A stretch of DNA of 64,000 bases from Molossus alvarezi (lineage: Eukaryota; Chordata; Mammalia; Chiroptera; Molossidae): the NCBI GenBank assembly GCA_037176705.1, contig CM073899.1:744001-808000 (forward strand). The letters are read 5' to 3'. The notes beneath the pieces are model-generated. The model was given only the letters and a program-made list of their open reading frames with translations. It was not told the DNA's origin and did not search any database. This document shows positions 22,501 through 34,433 of the stretch, one piece after another. The position numbers were made by a program, and so were the translations under genes. Numbering within the stretch: the stretch's first letter is position 1; every line of letters starts with the position of its first letter.

Positions 22501-23800
22501 TTTTCTGACACGATTTCTTCAAATATATTCTCAATCCCTTGCTCATTTTTGTCTTTTTCTCAACTTCTATTATGTGTGTGCTATTTTGTTTAATGGTGTC
22601 TCATGGTTCTCTTAGGCTGTCTTTCTATTTTTTAATTATTTTTTTTCCTTTTGGTTCTCTTACTGTGTGATATTTTCTACTCTGTTTTCTAATTCATTGA
22701 TACAAATTTTGGCTTTCTCTGACCTGCTTTTCATTGCTTCCAATGTGTTCTTTATATCTGCTATTTCATTATTTATTTCCAGTTTGTTGATTTAAATTTT
22801 TCTCTATCTTCACTCATGCTTTTGAGCTCTTTGTTTATGTTGTTGAGCTTCCTCATAGTATTACTCCTAATTATAGCTCTGATATCTTGTTTAAATCCAT
22901 TTCATTTATCTCCTGTCCTGTAGAATATTTTGTCTTTCATTTGGGGCTTGTTTTTTTATATCCTTTTTATGGCTGTCTCATTGGGTTTTAGAGCCTGCCA
23001 AATTTTCCCTGTGGGTGTTGGTGTTTTTCTGGTTGTGGCTCCCTTTCCTGGGTTTGGATAAGTGTGAAAGAACACAGGTTAAACACTACTCACAAGGATT
23101 CTTTTCCTTGGTAGATTGGAAGGCCAAGAAAATGTTCATTTATCATCTAGCTTTTCCCTGGCAGCCATTAGTGTCATTAATTTGATGAACCTCAATTTGT
23201 AGCCCTCATATGTATGAAAGATTCCTTAGGTATTAGAGGATTTCCAGAGGGTGGGACACTTGCTTTTTGTCAGACACTATATGTTCATGAGCTGCAATTT
23301 GCATTTTCAGGTCAGCCTGGTGGTGTTGAATTCCTGAGTGAGGGACCATTGCTTCTTCCAAGGCTCTGAGAAGAAGCTCCTTGAATAAGGTGGCTGCTGT
23401 TTTATGAGGATTGATAACAGCACAAAACTCCCATAGTCCTTCCCTCCTGGGTCATTCTGAAGCATGAGTCCTGGACTCTCTCCTAACATTTTCAGTGGTC
23501 AGCCCTCCCTCTGCTAGAGCCCAAGATAAGTGGATGCACTTATTTTGTGCCATTTAAAACCCCTGCTCTCTCCACTGAAGCAGCCTTCAGCTATTGTTTG
23601 TGGGCCCCCAGCCTGCCCTATCACACCTCCACAGTTTCTACCAGGCTCAATTGGGCATCCTCTTTCTATCCCTGGTTATACAGATTATCTCCGCTGTTTG
23701 GAGTTGTTTTTTCCCCATGTTGTGTTTTCATTTTTGTTCGAGTTTCAATTTGGTTGTGGGAGGAGGTTTGTGTAACTTCCCTTTACTCCACTGCCATTTT
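19546..23800 (-). mobile_element. LINE-1 (type B), right part of interrupted copy
   Basis: Continues the type B L1 of unit 2 after the nested insertion: ORF2 thumb and RT (20054-21057; [14 protein letters not shown] at 20054-20332), RT N-flank (21240-21500), ORF2 N-terminus with the same endonuclease deletion (21865-21885, TTTCTAGTTTCTCATCTC), ORF1 (about 22150-22950) and 5'UTR ending ACTCCACTGCCATTTT near 23800. Almost no minus-strand frame over 100 codons remains. From flank 2 (12190) to flank 3 (23801) is 11.6 kb; removing the nested 13305-19545 gives about 5.37 kb, matching the 5.39 kb of unit 1. Confidence 0.88.
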
Positions 23801-24010
23801 CCCTTCCCCTTAATATTTTATAAAATTCTATTTTCGTAATAACACTGAATCACAAAATACAAATACACATGATTTCTTCCACCTCTTCATGACTTCCGAA
23901 ATAAAGAAATTCACAAGTAGAAAACTGAGGCCCTGAGAGAAGACACATGAGGTGTCAAGGTAAAAAGAACTGAAAATCTACATTTCTGGACACATTGGTC
24001 GTGATCTGAA
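23801..24010 (+). repeat. Non-L1 flank of the 5.4 kb tandem unit, copy 3
   Basis: Third copy of the flank: TTAATATTTTATAAAA, ACTGAATCAC, GATTTCTTC, AAAACTGAGGCCCTGAGAG, GACACATTGG and GATCTGAAACACC, again directly after the L1 5' end CTGCCATTTT. No gene signal. Confidence 0.82.
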
Positions 24011-24205
24011 ACACCCCTTATATATCTACATCTATATCTAAATCTATATCTATATCTATATCTGTATCTATCTATATCTATATCTATATCTATATCTATA
24101 TCTATATCTATATATCTCCATATCTCCATATCTATATCTATCTATTCTATATCTAGGTATCATCTATATCTATCTATATGTATACCTAATCTATCTATGG
24201 CATCT
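24011..24205 (+). repeat. TATC microsatellite, copy 3 (longest)
   Basis: Long, nearly pure ATCTAT/TATATC tract from about 24022 to 24150, then degenerate units to 24205. On the minus strand it keeps a frame open that reads (ID)n/(RY)n; this is not a gene. Confidence 0.9.
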
Positions 24206-24732
24206 ATCTATGCCTGCACTGGTCTGCATTCCCACCAGCAGTGTACTGGAGTCCCCTTTCTCCACACCCTAGCCAAGACTTGTTGTTTGATGATTTGTTG
24301 ATGGCGGCCATTCTGACAGGTGTGAGGTGATACCTCATTGTTGTTTTAATTTGCATCTCTCTGATCATTAGTGATGTGGAGCATTTCTTCATATGTCTCT
24401 TAGCTATTTGTATGTCCTGTTTTGAGAGTTGTCTATTTAGTTCCTCTGCCCATTTCTTAAAGTGGTTCTTTGTCTTCCTGTGGTTGAGTTTTATAACCAC
24501 TCATTATATTTGGAAATCAACCCTTATCTGATGCATCATTGGGGTTTATGGTCTTCCAGATAGTAGGATCCCTTTTCGTTTTGATGGTTGTTTCTTTTGC
24601 TGTGCAGAAGCTTTTCAGTTTGATGTAGTCCCACGTGTTTATTTTATTTTTTTTCTTTTGGTGTGTATATGTCTGTTCCTTAGGTGTTGTATCAATGAAA
24701 ATTCTGCTGTGTATCACGTCTGAAATTTTGTT
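24206..24732 (-). mobile_element. LINE-1 ORF2 C-terminal fragment between microsatellites
   Basis: About 520 bp of ORF2 C-terminal sequence: 24204-24500 reads [20 protein letters not shown] and [20 protein letters not shown]; 24517-24717 reads [24 protein letters not shown] text. Unlike other copies it has no 3'UTR and no tail: the left edge is TATC-type microsatellite and the right edge enters a second degenerate ATCT tract. That fits internal deletion or recombination in the third tandem unit better than a normal insertion. Confidence 0.8.
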
Positions 24733-24895
24733 TTTAAATCCACATCTATATGTACCTATTCTATCTGTAACTAGCTATCTATCATCTGTCTACCATCTCC
24801 CCATGCATTTACCTATCTTGTGTTCATCTATCCATCTATCTTCAATCTATTATCTATCAATCATCTATGTACGAGCTAATGTTCTATCTCAACCA
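24733..24895 (+). repeat. Degenerate ATCT/TATC repeat
   Basis: Interrupted ATCTATCATCTGTC, CATCTATCCATCTATC and ATCTATTATCTATC units, ending in short unique sequence (ACGAGCTAATGTTC) before the next L1 tail. It may be the far side of the microsatellite at 24011-24205, split by the L1 fragment. Confidence 0.65.
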
Positions 24896-25199
24896 CAAGT
24901 TACATTTTAGTTTTTTTAATTTTTGTTTTATTTTTAATTTAATTAATTAATTTTTGTTACAGATATTTCTCCTTTTCCCCCCACTAATTATCCTCTCCCC
25001 CCTCCTCTCCCTCTCCCCAGCTTTGATGTCCATATCCATTTTTCATGCATACATGCATATAAGTTTTGTGCTTTATCCTCCCGCCCCCACCTTCTCTCCT
25101 GGGAATAGTCAGTCTGTACCACACTTTCATGTCTCTGGCTCTACCACATTCCTCAGACTATTATGTTCATTATATTCCACAAATAAGTGAGATCATATG

Positions 25200-28100
25200 A
25201 TACTTGTCGTCCTCTGCTAGCCTTGTTTTGCTTAGGATGTCAGTTTTCAGGTTCCTCAATGTCGCCTCAAAGGATAAGAGATCTTTCTTTCTTACAGCTG
25301 CATAGTACTCCATTGTGTATATGTATCACACTTTTTATATCCATTCGTCTCCTGTTGGACATTTGGCCTATTTCCATATCTTAGCTATTATAAATAGTGC
25401 TACTACGAACATGGGAGTACATATATTCTCCTGATTGGTGTTTCAGGATTTGTAGGGTGTATTCCTCGAAGTGGGATCACTGAATCATAAGGGAGTTCGA
25501 TTTTTAATTTTTTGAGGTAACACCATATTGTTTTCCATAGTGGCTGCACCAGTCTGCATTTCCACAAGCAGTGTACTGGAGTCCCTTTTCTCCACACCCT
25601 TGCCAAGACTTGTTGTTTGATTATTTGTTGATGGTGGCCATTCTGAAAGGTGTAAGGTGATACCTCGTTGGTATAATTTGCAGCCCTCTGATGATTACTG
25701 ATGTTGAACATTTCTTCATATGTCTCTTACCATTTGTATGTCTTGTTGGAGAGGTGTCTATTTAGTTCCTCTGCCCATTTTTTAATTGAGTTTTTTGTCT
25801 TCCTTTTGATGAGTTGTATGTGCACTCTCTATATATTTGACATTAAACCCTTATTTGCTATATCATTGGCAATTATGCTCTCTCTTTCAGTGGGTAGCCT
25901 TTCCATTTTGATGATTGTATTTTTTGCTTTACAGAAGCTTTTGAGTTTGATGTAGTCCCATGGGTTCATTTTTTCCTTTGTTTCTGTTTCCTTAGCTAAT
26001 GTATCAGTGAAAATTGTGCTGTGTATGATCTCTGAAATTTGTTGCCTACAGTTTCTTCTAGGATTTTTATGGATTCATGAGTCACATTTAAGTCTTATAT
26101 CCATTTTGAATTTATACTTGTGTATGGTGTAAGTTTATGGTGCAGCTTCATTTTTTGTTTTGTTTTGCATGTAGCTGTCCAATTTTCCCAACACCATTTA
26201 TTAAAAAGGCTGTCTTTACTCCACTGTATGATCTTGCAACCTTTGTCAAATATTAATTGAGCATATTGCCTTGGGTCCATTTCTGGGTTCCTTGTTCTGT
26301 TCCACTGGGGTATATGCCTGTTCCTGTGCCAGTACCAGGCTGTTTTGATTACACTGGCATTGCAGTATAACCTGAAATCTGATAATGTGATTCCTCCAAA
26401 TTTGTTCTTTTTCAAGATTGTTGTGGCAATTCGAGGTATTTCTGGTTCCATATAAACTTTTGAAGTATTTTTTTCTAGTTCTGTGAAGTATGTTGTTGGT
26501 ATTTTGATGGAAATTGCATTGAATCTATAGATTGCTTTGTGCAATATGGACATTTTCATGATGTTAATTCTTCCAATCCATGAACAAGGTATGTGCTTCC
26601 ACTTTTTTATATCTTCCTCTATTTCTTTTTTCAATGATCTGTAGTTTTCTGAGAATAAGTCGTTTATTTCTTTGGTTAAGTTTATTTCTAGGTATTTTAA
26701 CTTTTTTGCCGCAATGATAAATGGGATTGTTTTTTCAGTTTCTCTTTCTGTGAGTTCATCATTGGTGTATAAGAGTGCCATGGATTTCTTGACATTAGTT
26801 TTGTATCATGCTACTTTCCTAAATTCATTTATTAAGTCTGATAACCTTTTGACAGCGTCTTTAGGGTTTTCTATGTATAGTATCATGTCATCTGCAAATA
26901 ATGACCATTTCACATCGTTCTTTCCAGTTTGGATCCCTTTTATTTTTTCTTCCTGTCTGATTGCTGTGGGTAAGACTTCCAGTACTATGTTAATATGTGT
27001 GGCAAAAGTGGGCATCCCTGTCCTGTTCCTGTTCTTAAGAAAAATGCTTTTAGTTTTTGTCCATTGAGTATGATGTTGGCTGTAGGTCTTTCATATATGG
27101 CCTTTTTTATGTCTAGATATGATCCTTCTATTTCCACACTGCTGAGCATTTTCGTAAGAAATGGTTGCCGGATTTTGTCGAAGGCTTTTTTGGCAACTAT
27201 TGATATGATCATGTGGTTTTTATTCTTCATTTAGCTTATGTGGTGTATCACTTTTATTGATTTGTGAATATTGTACCAGCCTTGCATCCCTGGGATGAAT
27301 CCTACTTGGTCATAGTGAATGATTTTTTTGATGTGTTGCTGGATTCGATTTGCTATTGTTTTGTTCAGGATTTTGGCATCTGTGTTCATCAGGGATTTGG
27401 CCTATACCTTTCTTTCCTTGTAATGTCTTTTTCAGGTTTTTGAATTAGAATTATGCTGGCCGCGTAAAATGAATTTGGAAGTCTTCCTTCTTCTTGAAAT
27501 TTTTAAAATAGTTTGAGGATAATGGGTGTTAGTTCTTATTTGAATATTCGGTAAAACTTTCCTTGAAGTCATCCGTGCCTGGGTTTTGTTTGCTGGAAGA
27601 GTCTTGATTACATCTTCAATTTCTTCTGTTGTTATTGGTCTGTGCAAGTTTTCTATCTCTTTCCAGTCCAGTTTTGGGAGACTATCTGTTTCTAGAAGTT
27701 TTTCCATTTCACGTAGATTGTCAAATTTGTTGCCATAAAATTTTTCATAGTAGTTGTTAACAATCTTCTGTATTTCTGTGGTATCTGTTGTTACTTCTCC
27801 TCTTTCATTTCTGATTTTGTGTATTTGGGTTCTCTCTCTTTGTTTCTTGGTGAGTCTAGCTAAGGGTCCATCAATCTTTAGTAAATTTTCAAAAAACCAG
27901 CTCTTTGTTTCATTGATCCTTTGAATTATTTTCTTTGGTCTGTATGTCATTTATTTCTGCTCTGATCTTTACTATTTTCTTCCTTCTACTTGATCTAGGG
28001 TTTTCTTTTTGTTTGCTTTCTAGTTCATTAATTTGTGAGATTAGGTAGTCTAGTAGAGATTTTACTTCTTCAGATAGGCCTGTAGATCTATGAACTTCCC

Positions 28101-28975
28101 TCTCAGAACTGCATTTGCTGTATCCCATAGGCTTTGTGTTGTTGTGTGTTCATTTTCATTGTATTCCAGGAAGTTTTTAATTTCTGCCTTGATCTCTTCA
28201 TTGACCCATTCGTTGTTTAATAACATGCCATTTAGCTTCCATGTGTGCAAATGTCTTTGCATGTTCTTGTTGCAATTGATTTCTAGTATCATGCCATTGT
28301 GATCTGAGAAGATGCTTGATATAATTTCAGTCTTCTTGAACTTGTAGAGACTTAGTTTGTGTCCTAACATGTGGTCTATCTTTGAGAATTTTCCATGTGC
28401 ACGTGAGAAGAATGTGAATTATGTAGTTATGGCATGTAATTCTCTGTACATATCTTCTAAATCCACTTGGTCTAGTGCCTCATTTAGAATCTTTGTTTCT
28501 TTGCTAATTTTTTGTCTAGAGAATCTATCCAGTGATGTCACTGTGGTGTTGACGTCCCCTGCTATGAGTGCATTGCTATCGAATTCTCCTTTGAAGTCTT
28601 CCAGAAGATTTTTAATATATATTGGTGCTGCTATATTGGGTGCATATATATTTTTCAAGGTTATATCTTTCTGTTTGATAGATCCTTTCAATATTATGTA
28701 GTGGCCTTCTTTGTCTCTAGTTATGGTCTTCATTTTGAAATTTATTTTATCAGATATGAGTGTTGCTACCCCAGCTTTTTCATCTTTTCCGTTTGCTTGG
28801 AAGATTTTTTTCCATCCCTTCAATTTTAACCTATGCGAGTTTTTTGTTGTTTTTTGTTGTAAACAACATATTGATGAGTCATGCTTTCTTATCCAATCAG
28901 CTACTCTGTCTTTTTATGGGAGCATTCACTCTATTTAAATTTAAGGTGATTATTGATATGTACTTATTTATGACA
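25200..28975 (-). pseudogene. L1 type A ORF2 remnant
   Basis: Pieces in order from the ORF2 start: endonuclease 28419-28823 (NGKDEKAGVATLISDKINFK, and GDVNTTVTSLDRFSRQ where type A normally has GDFN), 28062-28370 ([12 protein letters not shown]), 27910-28128, 27432-27950 ([39 protein letters not shown]), RT 26985-27230 and 26806-27015 ([18 protein letters not shown]), thumb 26095-26781 (228 codons, ending at a stop near 26095), C-terminus 25403-25711 ([20 protein letters not shown]). The FADD motif is intact, the endonuclease GDFN is changed to GDVN, and the frame is broken at least seven times. Confidence 0.87.
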
Positions 28976-29077
28976 TTTTTATTTAGTGTGGTTATATTTT
29001 TCTTCCTATTTCTCCTGCTGATTACAACAGTTCTTTTAACATTATTTGCAGTGCTTGTTTGGTGCTAATGTATTCCC

Positions 29078-29900
29078 TTAGCCTTTTTTATTTTCCCGGA
29101 AGCTCTTTAGTTGACCTTCTATTTTGAATGATAGCTTTTCTGGGTAGAGTAGTCTTGGATTCACTTCCTTGTTTTTCATGACCTTGATTACCTCATGCCA
29201 TTTCCTTCTGGCCTGTAGTGTTTCTGTTGAGAAGTCAGCTGAGAGCCTAATGGGGTTTCCTTTGTAGGTAACCTGTTTCTTATCTCTTGCTGCTTTTAGG
29301 ATTCTATCTTTGTCTTTAATTTTTGGCATTTTAATTACTATGTATCTTGGTGTGGGCCTTTTGGGTTATTCTTACCTGGGGCTCTCTCTGCTTCTTGAAC
29401 TTGAATGCCTTCTTTCTTCACCAAATTAGGGAAGTTATCTCTCACTATTTCTTCAAATATATTCTCTAACCCTTGCTCATTTTCTTCTTTTTCAGGGACT
29501 CCTATAATGCAAAAGTTATTACGTTTCCAGTTGTCCCACAGTTATCTTAAGCTGTCTTCCTGGTTTTTAATTGTTTTTTCTTTTTGATTTTCTGATTGGT
29601 TGATTTTTTTCTACCCTATCTTCTAATTCACTAATCCAGTCTTCAGCTTCCTCTACTCTGCTATTTAAACCTTCCAATGTGTATTTTATTTCTGATATGT
29701 CCTTCTTCTTTTCTTCATGGTGGTTTTTAATTTCCAACTGCTCGATTTTAAACATTTCTATGTCTTAACTCATGGTTCTCATGTCCTTGCACATGCTGTT
29801 GAGCTTCCTCGAGATCATGGCACTGAAGTCTACTTCTATTAACTTGCTTAACTGCTGCTCATTTATCTGCTCTTCGGTTGAGGTCTGTTTTTTTTTTTTT
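29078..29900 (-). pseudogene. L1 type A ORF1 remnant
   Basis: C-terminal domain open at 29078-29329 (KIKDKDRILKAARDKKQVTY, FSTETLQARRKWHEVIKVMK, NPRLLYPEKLSFKIEGQLKS) and coiled-coil segment at 29567-29755 (KKDISEIKYTLEGLNSRVEE, WISELEDRVEKNQ). Between them the frame shifts. Order and spacing are those of a normal ORF1. Confidence 0.82.
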
Positions 29901-30757
29901 CATTTGGCTTTTGTTTCTGTGTTTCAGCATTTTGGCTCTCACAGTGGGCTTTGGATCCTGCCAATTTTTTCCTGTGGGTGTTGGTATTCTGCTGTTTGTG
30001 GCTCCTTCTTCTCAGTTTGGATGAACCAGGGGGGACCCATGTTACACACCACTGTGAAGTATTACTTTCCCAGTTCAAGTAGCCCTGGGAATGGTACAGT
30101 TATCTTCTAGCTTTTTGCCTGGAGGCTATCAGTAGCAGTTACCTGAAGAGCCTTGGCTTCTCAGTGGAATAAAAAACTTCCTCAAGTGCTCAGATGAAGA
30201 GAATTTCCTGATGGTGGGGCAGATGCAGGTTGTTAATGGGCCTCAATTAGCATTTCAATGGCCACTTTGTGAGGTTGAATCTCAGAGGGAGGGGCTGTCA
30301 CATATCCCCAGGGCCCTGGGAAGGAGTAAGATGACCACAGTCCTGTGTGGCTACAACACAGCAAAAGCTCTGAGCATCCTCCCAATACCAAGTGTCCCGA
30401 CATAGTTCCAGGCCCGTCTGCCCTCCCTCTGCCAGAGCCCAAGGTAAGTGACTGTGGGTCTTTTAGTCTCTGTCTTGGCTCTGGGTTGTGGAGCTACCTG
30501 GGAGATTAACCCAAGGGCGCTGCTCACAACTAAGGCCGCTGTTCCCAGCTAAGTCCGCTGCCAACCATGGGCTCCCAGCCCTCTTCTCGCATCTCTTCAA
30601 GCCTACCAGAATTGAGTTAGTGTCCCTCGTTATGTGATCCTTCAAGCTGCTTTTCTGTTGCATTTTCCTTATGATTTATCTTTATTTTCGTTGTATTTCC
30701 AGATTGTCCAGGGAAATGGTCTGTGTAGCTTCCATTCACTCTGCCACCATTTTGGAA

Positions 30758-31075
30758 TCTGTTTTCCTAACCCTTGAGATACCTGGTTTATTCACTCATT
30801 GAACAAAAATGACTACTGACTATATACCAGGTTTGGGGGATGTAACAGAGAACAAAACAGATAAAAAATCCCGCTCAAATGGAGCTTGCATTCTAGTGGA
30901 AGAGAAACAGGTAGTTAAAAAGTCATATCAGTGGTGACAAATGCTATGAAGTGTAAAAGGGGATACAGTGTGATGAAGGTTCTAACATATACTTCACCTT
31001 TCCTGATTACTTAACTGTTCTCTCTGCTCTGTTTGACCTTATTGTTCTTTCCATTTATTTTCATCCTATATATTT
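30758..31075 (-). mobile_element. Unique island with antisense L2 (LINE-2) 3' end
   Basis: The only non-L1 stretch between 24.9 and 34.9 kb. From about 30785 to 30985 the plus strand reads TTCACTCATTGAACAAAAAT, then ACCAGG..GGGGGATGTAACAG, AACAAAACAGATAAAAAATC, GGAGCTTGCATTCTAGTGG: the pattern of the 3' end of an L2 element in reverse orientation. 30986-31075 is unassigned. It is probably a surviving piece of the pre-L1 locus. Confidence 0.62.
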
Positions 31076-33419
31076 TTTAAATAATTTTTTATTAATTTAT
31101 ATTTGTTATAGATATTTCACCTTTTTTTCCCCACTGACACCCTCCTCCCTATCTCCTTTACCCCATACCCAGGTTTGTTGTCCGTTTCCATCGGTTTTGC
31201 ATACATGCATATAAGTTCTGTGGTTTATCTCTTCCCTCCCCCCATCACCCCCTCTTCTGAGGGTTGTCAGTCTGTACCCCACTTTCATGTCTTTGGCTCT
31301 ACCCAATTTCTCAGACTGTTATGTTCATTATATTCCATAAATAACTGTGATCATGTGATATTTGTCTTTCTCTGCTTGGCTTTTTTCACTTAGGATAATA
31401 CTTTCCAGGTCCATCCATGTAATCTCCAAGGTAAGAGATCTTTCTTTCTTATAGCTGCATAGTACTCCATTGCGTACATGTACCACTGCTTTTTTATTCA
31501 TTCGTCTACTGATGGACACTTGGGCTGTTTCCAGATCTTAGCTATTGTAAATAGTGCTGCTATGTACATGGGTGTACATATATTCTTTCTGATTGATTTT
31601 TCAGGCTTCTTAGGGTATATTCTTAGAAGTGGGATTACTGGATCAAATGGCAAATTAATTTCCAGTTTTTTGTGACATCACCATATTGTTTTCCATAGTG
31701 ACTGCACCAGTCTGCATTTTCACCAGCACTGAACTAAATTCCCCTTTTCTCCACACCCTCGCCAACACTTGTTCTTTGATGAGTTGTGGATGGCAGCCAT
31801 TCTGACCCATGTTAAGTGATACCTCATAGTTGTTTTAATTTGAATCTCTCTGATGATTAGTGACATTCAGCATATTATCATATATTTCTTGGCCATTTGT
31901 ATGTCCTGTTGGGAGAAGTGTCTAGTTAGGTCCTCCGCCCATTCTTAAAATGGATTCTTTGTCTTCCTTTTGTTGAGGTGTATGAGGATGCTACACATAC
32001 TGTAAATTAACCCCTTATCTGATGTATTGTAGGCATTTATTCTCTATCATATAGCGGGTTCCCTTTCCACACTGATGCTTGTTTCTTTTGCTGTGCAGAA
32101 GCTTTTTGGTCCTATGTGTTCATTCTTTTCTTTGATTCCCTTTCCTTACGCATTGTAACCATGAAAATTCTGCTTTGTGTAATGTCTGGAATTTTGTTGC
32201 CTATATTTTCTTCTAGAACTTTTATAAATTCACAAGTCACGTGTAGGCCATTTATCTATCTTGAGTCTATTCTTGTGTATCGTGTATGTTGGTGGTCTAG
32301 TTTCATGTTTTTGCAAGTAACTGTCCAATTTTCCCAGCACTGTTTATTGAAGAGGCTGTTTTTACTCCACTGCATGCTCTTGCCGTCTTGTCCAATATTA
32401 ATTGAGGATAATAATTTGCGTCAATTTATGGGTTCTCTGTTCTGTTCCATTGATCTGTATGCCTGTTCTTGTGCCAGTACCAGGGTGTTTGGATTACAGT
32501 GGCTTTCTAGTATAATCTGATACCTGGTATTATGATCCCTCCTACTTAGTTCTTTATTTTGAAGGTTACTGTTGCATTTAGGGGTTTTTTCGTTCCATAT
32601 AAACTTTTGTTCAAGGTCTGTGCTGAATTTTATCAAATGCTTTTTTAGCATCTATTGACTTGATCTTACGGGTTTTATCTTTTATTTTGTGTTTTGTCAC
32701 ATTTATTAATGTGGGAATATTGCGCCATCCTCGCTTCCCTGAAATGTATCCCACTTGGTCATGATGAATAATTTTTTTTGATGTATTGCTGGATCCAATT
32801 TGCTGAGATTTTGTTAAGGATTTTGGCATCTGTGTTCATCAGGGATATTGGCCTGTAGTTGTCTTTCTTTGTAGTGTCTCTATCTGGTTTGGGAATTTAC
32901 ATATTATGCTGGATTCATACAATGAGTTTGGAAGTCTTTCATCTTCTTGGAATTTTTTTAGAATGGTTTGAGGAGAATCGGTGTTAGATCTTAAAATGTT
33001 TGATAAAACTCCCGATGAAGCCATCTATGTCTGGGGTTTGGTTTGCTGGAAGTTTCCTGATGATATCTTCAATTTCTTTAGTTGTTATTGGTCTGTTCGA
33101 GTTTTATGCCTAATCCTGGTTCAGTTTTGGGAGACTCTGTTTCTAGAAATTTGTTCCTTTTGCCTAGATCGTCCAACTTATTGGCATATAATTGTTCATA
33201 GTATATTATAATGATCCTTTGTATTTCTGTGGTATCAGTTGTTACTTCTCTTACATTTCTGATTTTGTTTATGGAGGTCCTCTCTTTTTGTTTCTTGGTG
33301 AGTCTGGCTAAGAATCGACCAATCTTGTTTATCTTTTCAAAGGATCAGCTCTTTTTTTCATTGATTATTTTTCAAAGTTGCGGCTTTCTCTTTGTCTTTA
33401 TTTTTCTTTAATTTTGTAT

Positions 33420-33608
33420 TTATAATTTGTTTTTGTTACAGATGTTTCTCATTTTTCCCCCATTGACACCCTCCTCCCCTTTCCCTCCCTGCCCCATCCC
33501 CAGCTTTGTTTTATCAATTTCCGTGTCTTCTACTCTACGTCTTTCCATCAGAGCATTCAAACCATGTATATTTAAGGTGATCATTGATATGTACTTATTT
33601 ATTGCCAT
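33420..33608 (-). pseudogene. ORF2 N-terminus fused to 3'UTR fragment
   Basis: A 62-codon frame begins MAINKYISMITLNIHGLNAL, the start of the L1 endonuclease domain, then runs into translated L1 3'UTR (GQGGKGEEGVNGGK). It is the clearest ORF2 start in the window. The fusion arises because a short 3'UTR piece lies where the endonuclease should continue; it is a pseudogene joint, not a new gene. Confidence 0.75.
33423..33507 (-). mobile_element. Very short L1 3'UTR insertion
   Basis: About 85 bp with the usual L1 3' terminus on the plus strand: TTTTTGTTACAGATGTTTCTC-type start, CCCCCATTGACACCCTCC, ending CCCCATCCCCAGC. It lies inside ORF2 of the type C copy, preceded by a T-rich run. It can be a severely 5'-truncated L1 insertion with accompanying loss of target DNA. 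Confidence 0.65.
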
Positions 33609-33759
33609 TTTTGTTTTGTGTGATTCTATTTTTATCCTATTTCTTCTATTAATTACAGCAGTCCTTTTAGCATATCTTGCAGTGCTGGTGTGGTGTCAAT
33701 ATATTCCTATAGCCTTTTTGTTTGTTTGTTTTTTGTCTGGGAAGTTTTTTATTTGACTC

Positions 33760-34433
33760 TTTTTGAATGATAGCCTTGCTGGATAGAGTAGTCTTGGATT
33801 CAGATCCTTGTTTTTATGACCTTGGTTACTTCATTCCACTTCCTTCTGGCCTGTAGTATTTCTGTTGAGAAGTCAGCTGAGAGCCTTATGGGGTTTCCTT
33901 TATAGGTAAGCTGTTGCTTATCTCTTGCTGCCTTTAGGATTCTCTCTTTGTCTTTAATTTTTGTCATTTTAATTAGTATGTGTCTTGGTGTGGGCCTATT
34001 TGGTTTCTTCCTATTTGGGGCTCTCTGTGCTTCTTGAACGTAAATGTCTTCTTCCTTCACCAAGTTAGGAATGTTTTCTGTCACTATTTCTTCAAATCTA
34101 TTCTCTAACCCTTGCCCATTTTCTTCCTTTTTGGACTCCTATGATGCGAATGTTATTACGTTTCCAGTTGTCCCACAGTTCTCTTAAGCTGTCTTCCTGT
34201 TTTTTAATTGTGTTTTCATTTTCATTTTATGATTGGTTGATTTTTTCTCCCCTGTATTCTAATTCACTGATCCGGTCCTGAACTTCGTCTACTCTGCTGG
34301 TTAGTCCTTCCAATGTGTTCTTAATTTTCGCTGTATCATTCTTCTTTTTCACTTGTTTGGTTTGTAATGTTTCTATAGCATGACCCATGGTTCTGATGTC
34401 CTTACTCATGCTGTTGAGCTGCCTCAAGATCAT
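33760..34433 (-). pseudogene. L1 type C ORF1 remnant
   Basis: 33800-34084 reads NLVKEEDIYVQEAQRAPNRK, RPTPRHILIKMTKIKDKERI, LSADFSTEILQARRKWNEVT; 34227-34433 reads QLNSMSKDIRTMGHAIETLQ, KIKNTLEGLTSRVDEVQDRI, the coiled-coil part. The frame is interrupted between them. Order matches ORF1p. Confidence 0.8.

Larger units (their letters stand above)
24910..30757 (-). mobile_element. LINE-1 (type A), full length
   Basis: About 5.85 kb, all parts in order on the minus strand: AT-rich tail with AATTAATTAATT (24910-24955), 3'UTR (to about 25190), ORF2 (25200-28975), ORF1 (29078-29900) and a 5'UTR to the 5' terminal signature CATTCACTCTGCCACCATTTT at about 30737-30757. Right flank is the L2-containing island. 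The 5'UTR has no tandem repeat. I could not find a convincing target duplication. Many frame breaks show it is old. Confidence 0.9.

Noticed and set aside
23911..24129. Minus-strand frame with (ID)n and (RY)n repeats
   Set aside because: Direct translation of a TATC microsatellite.
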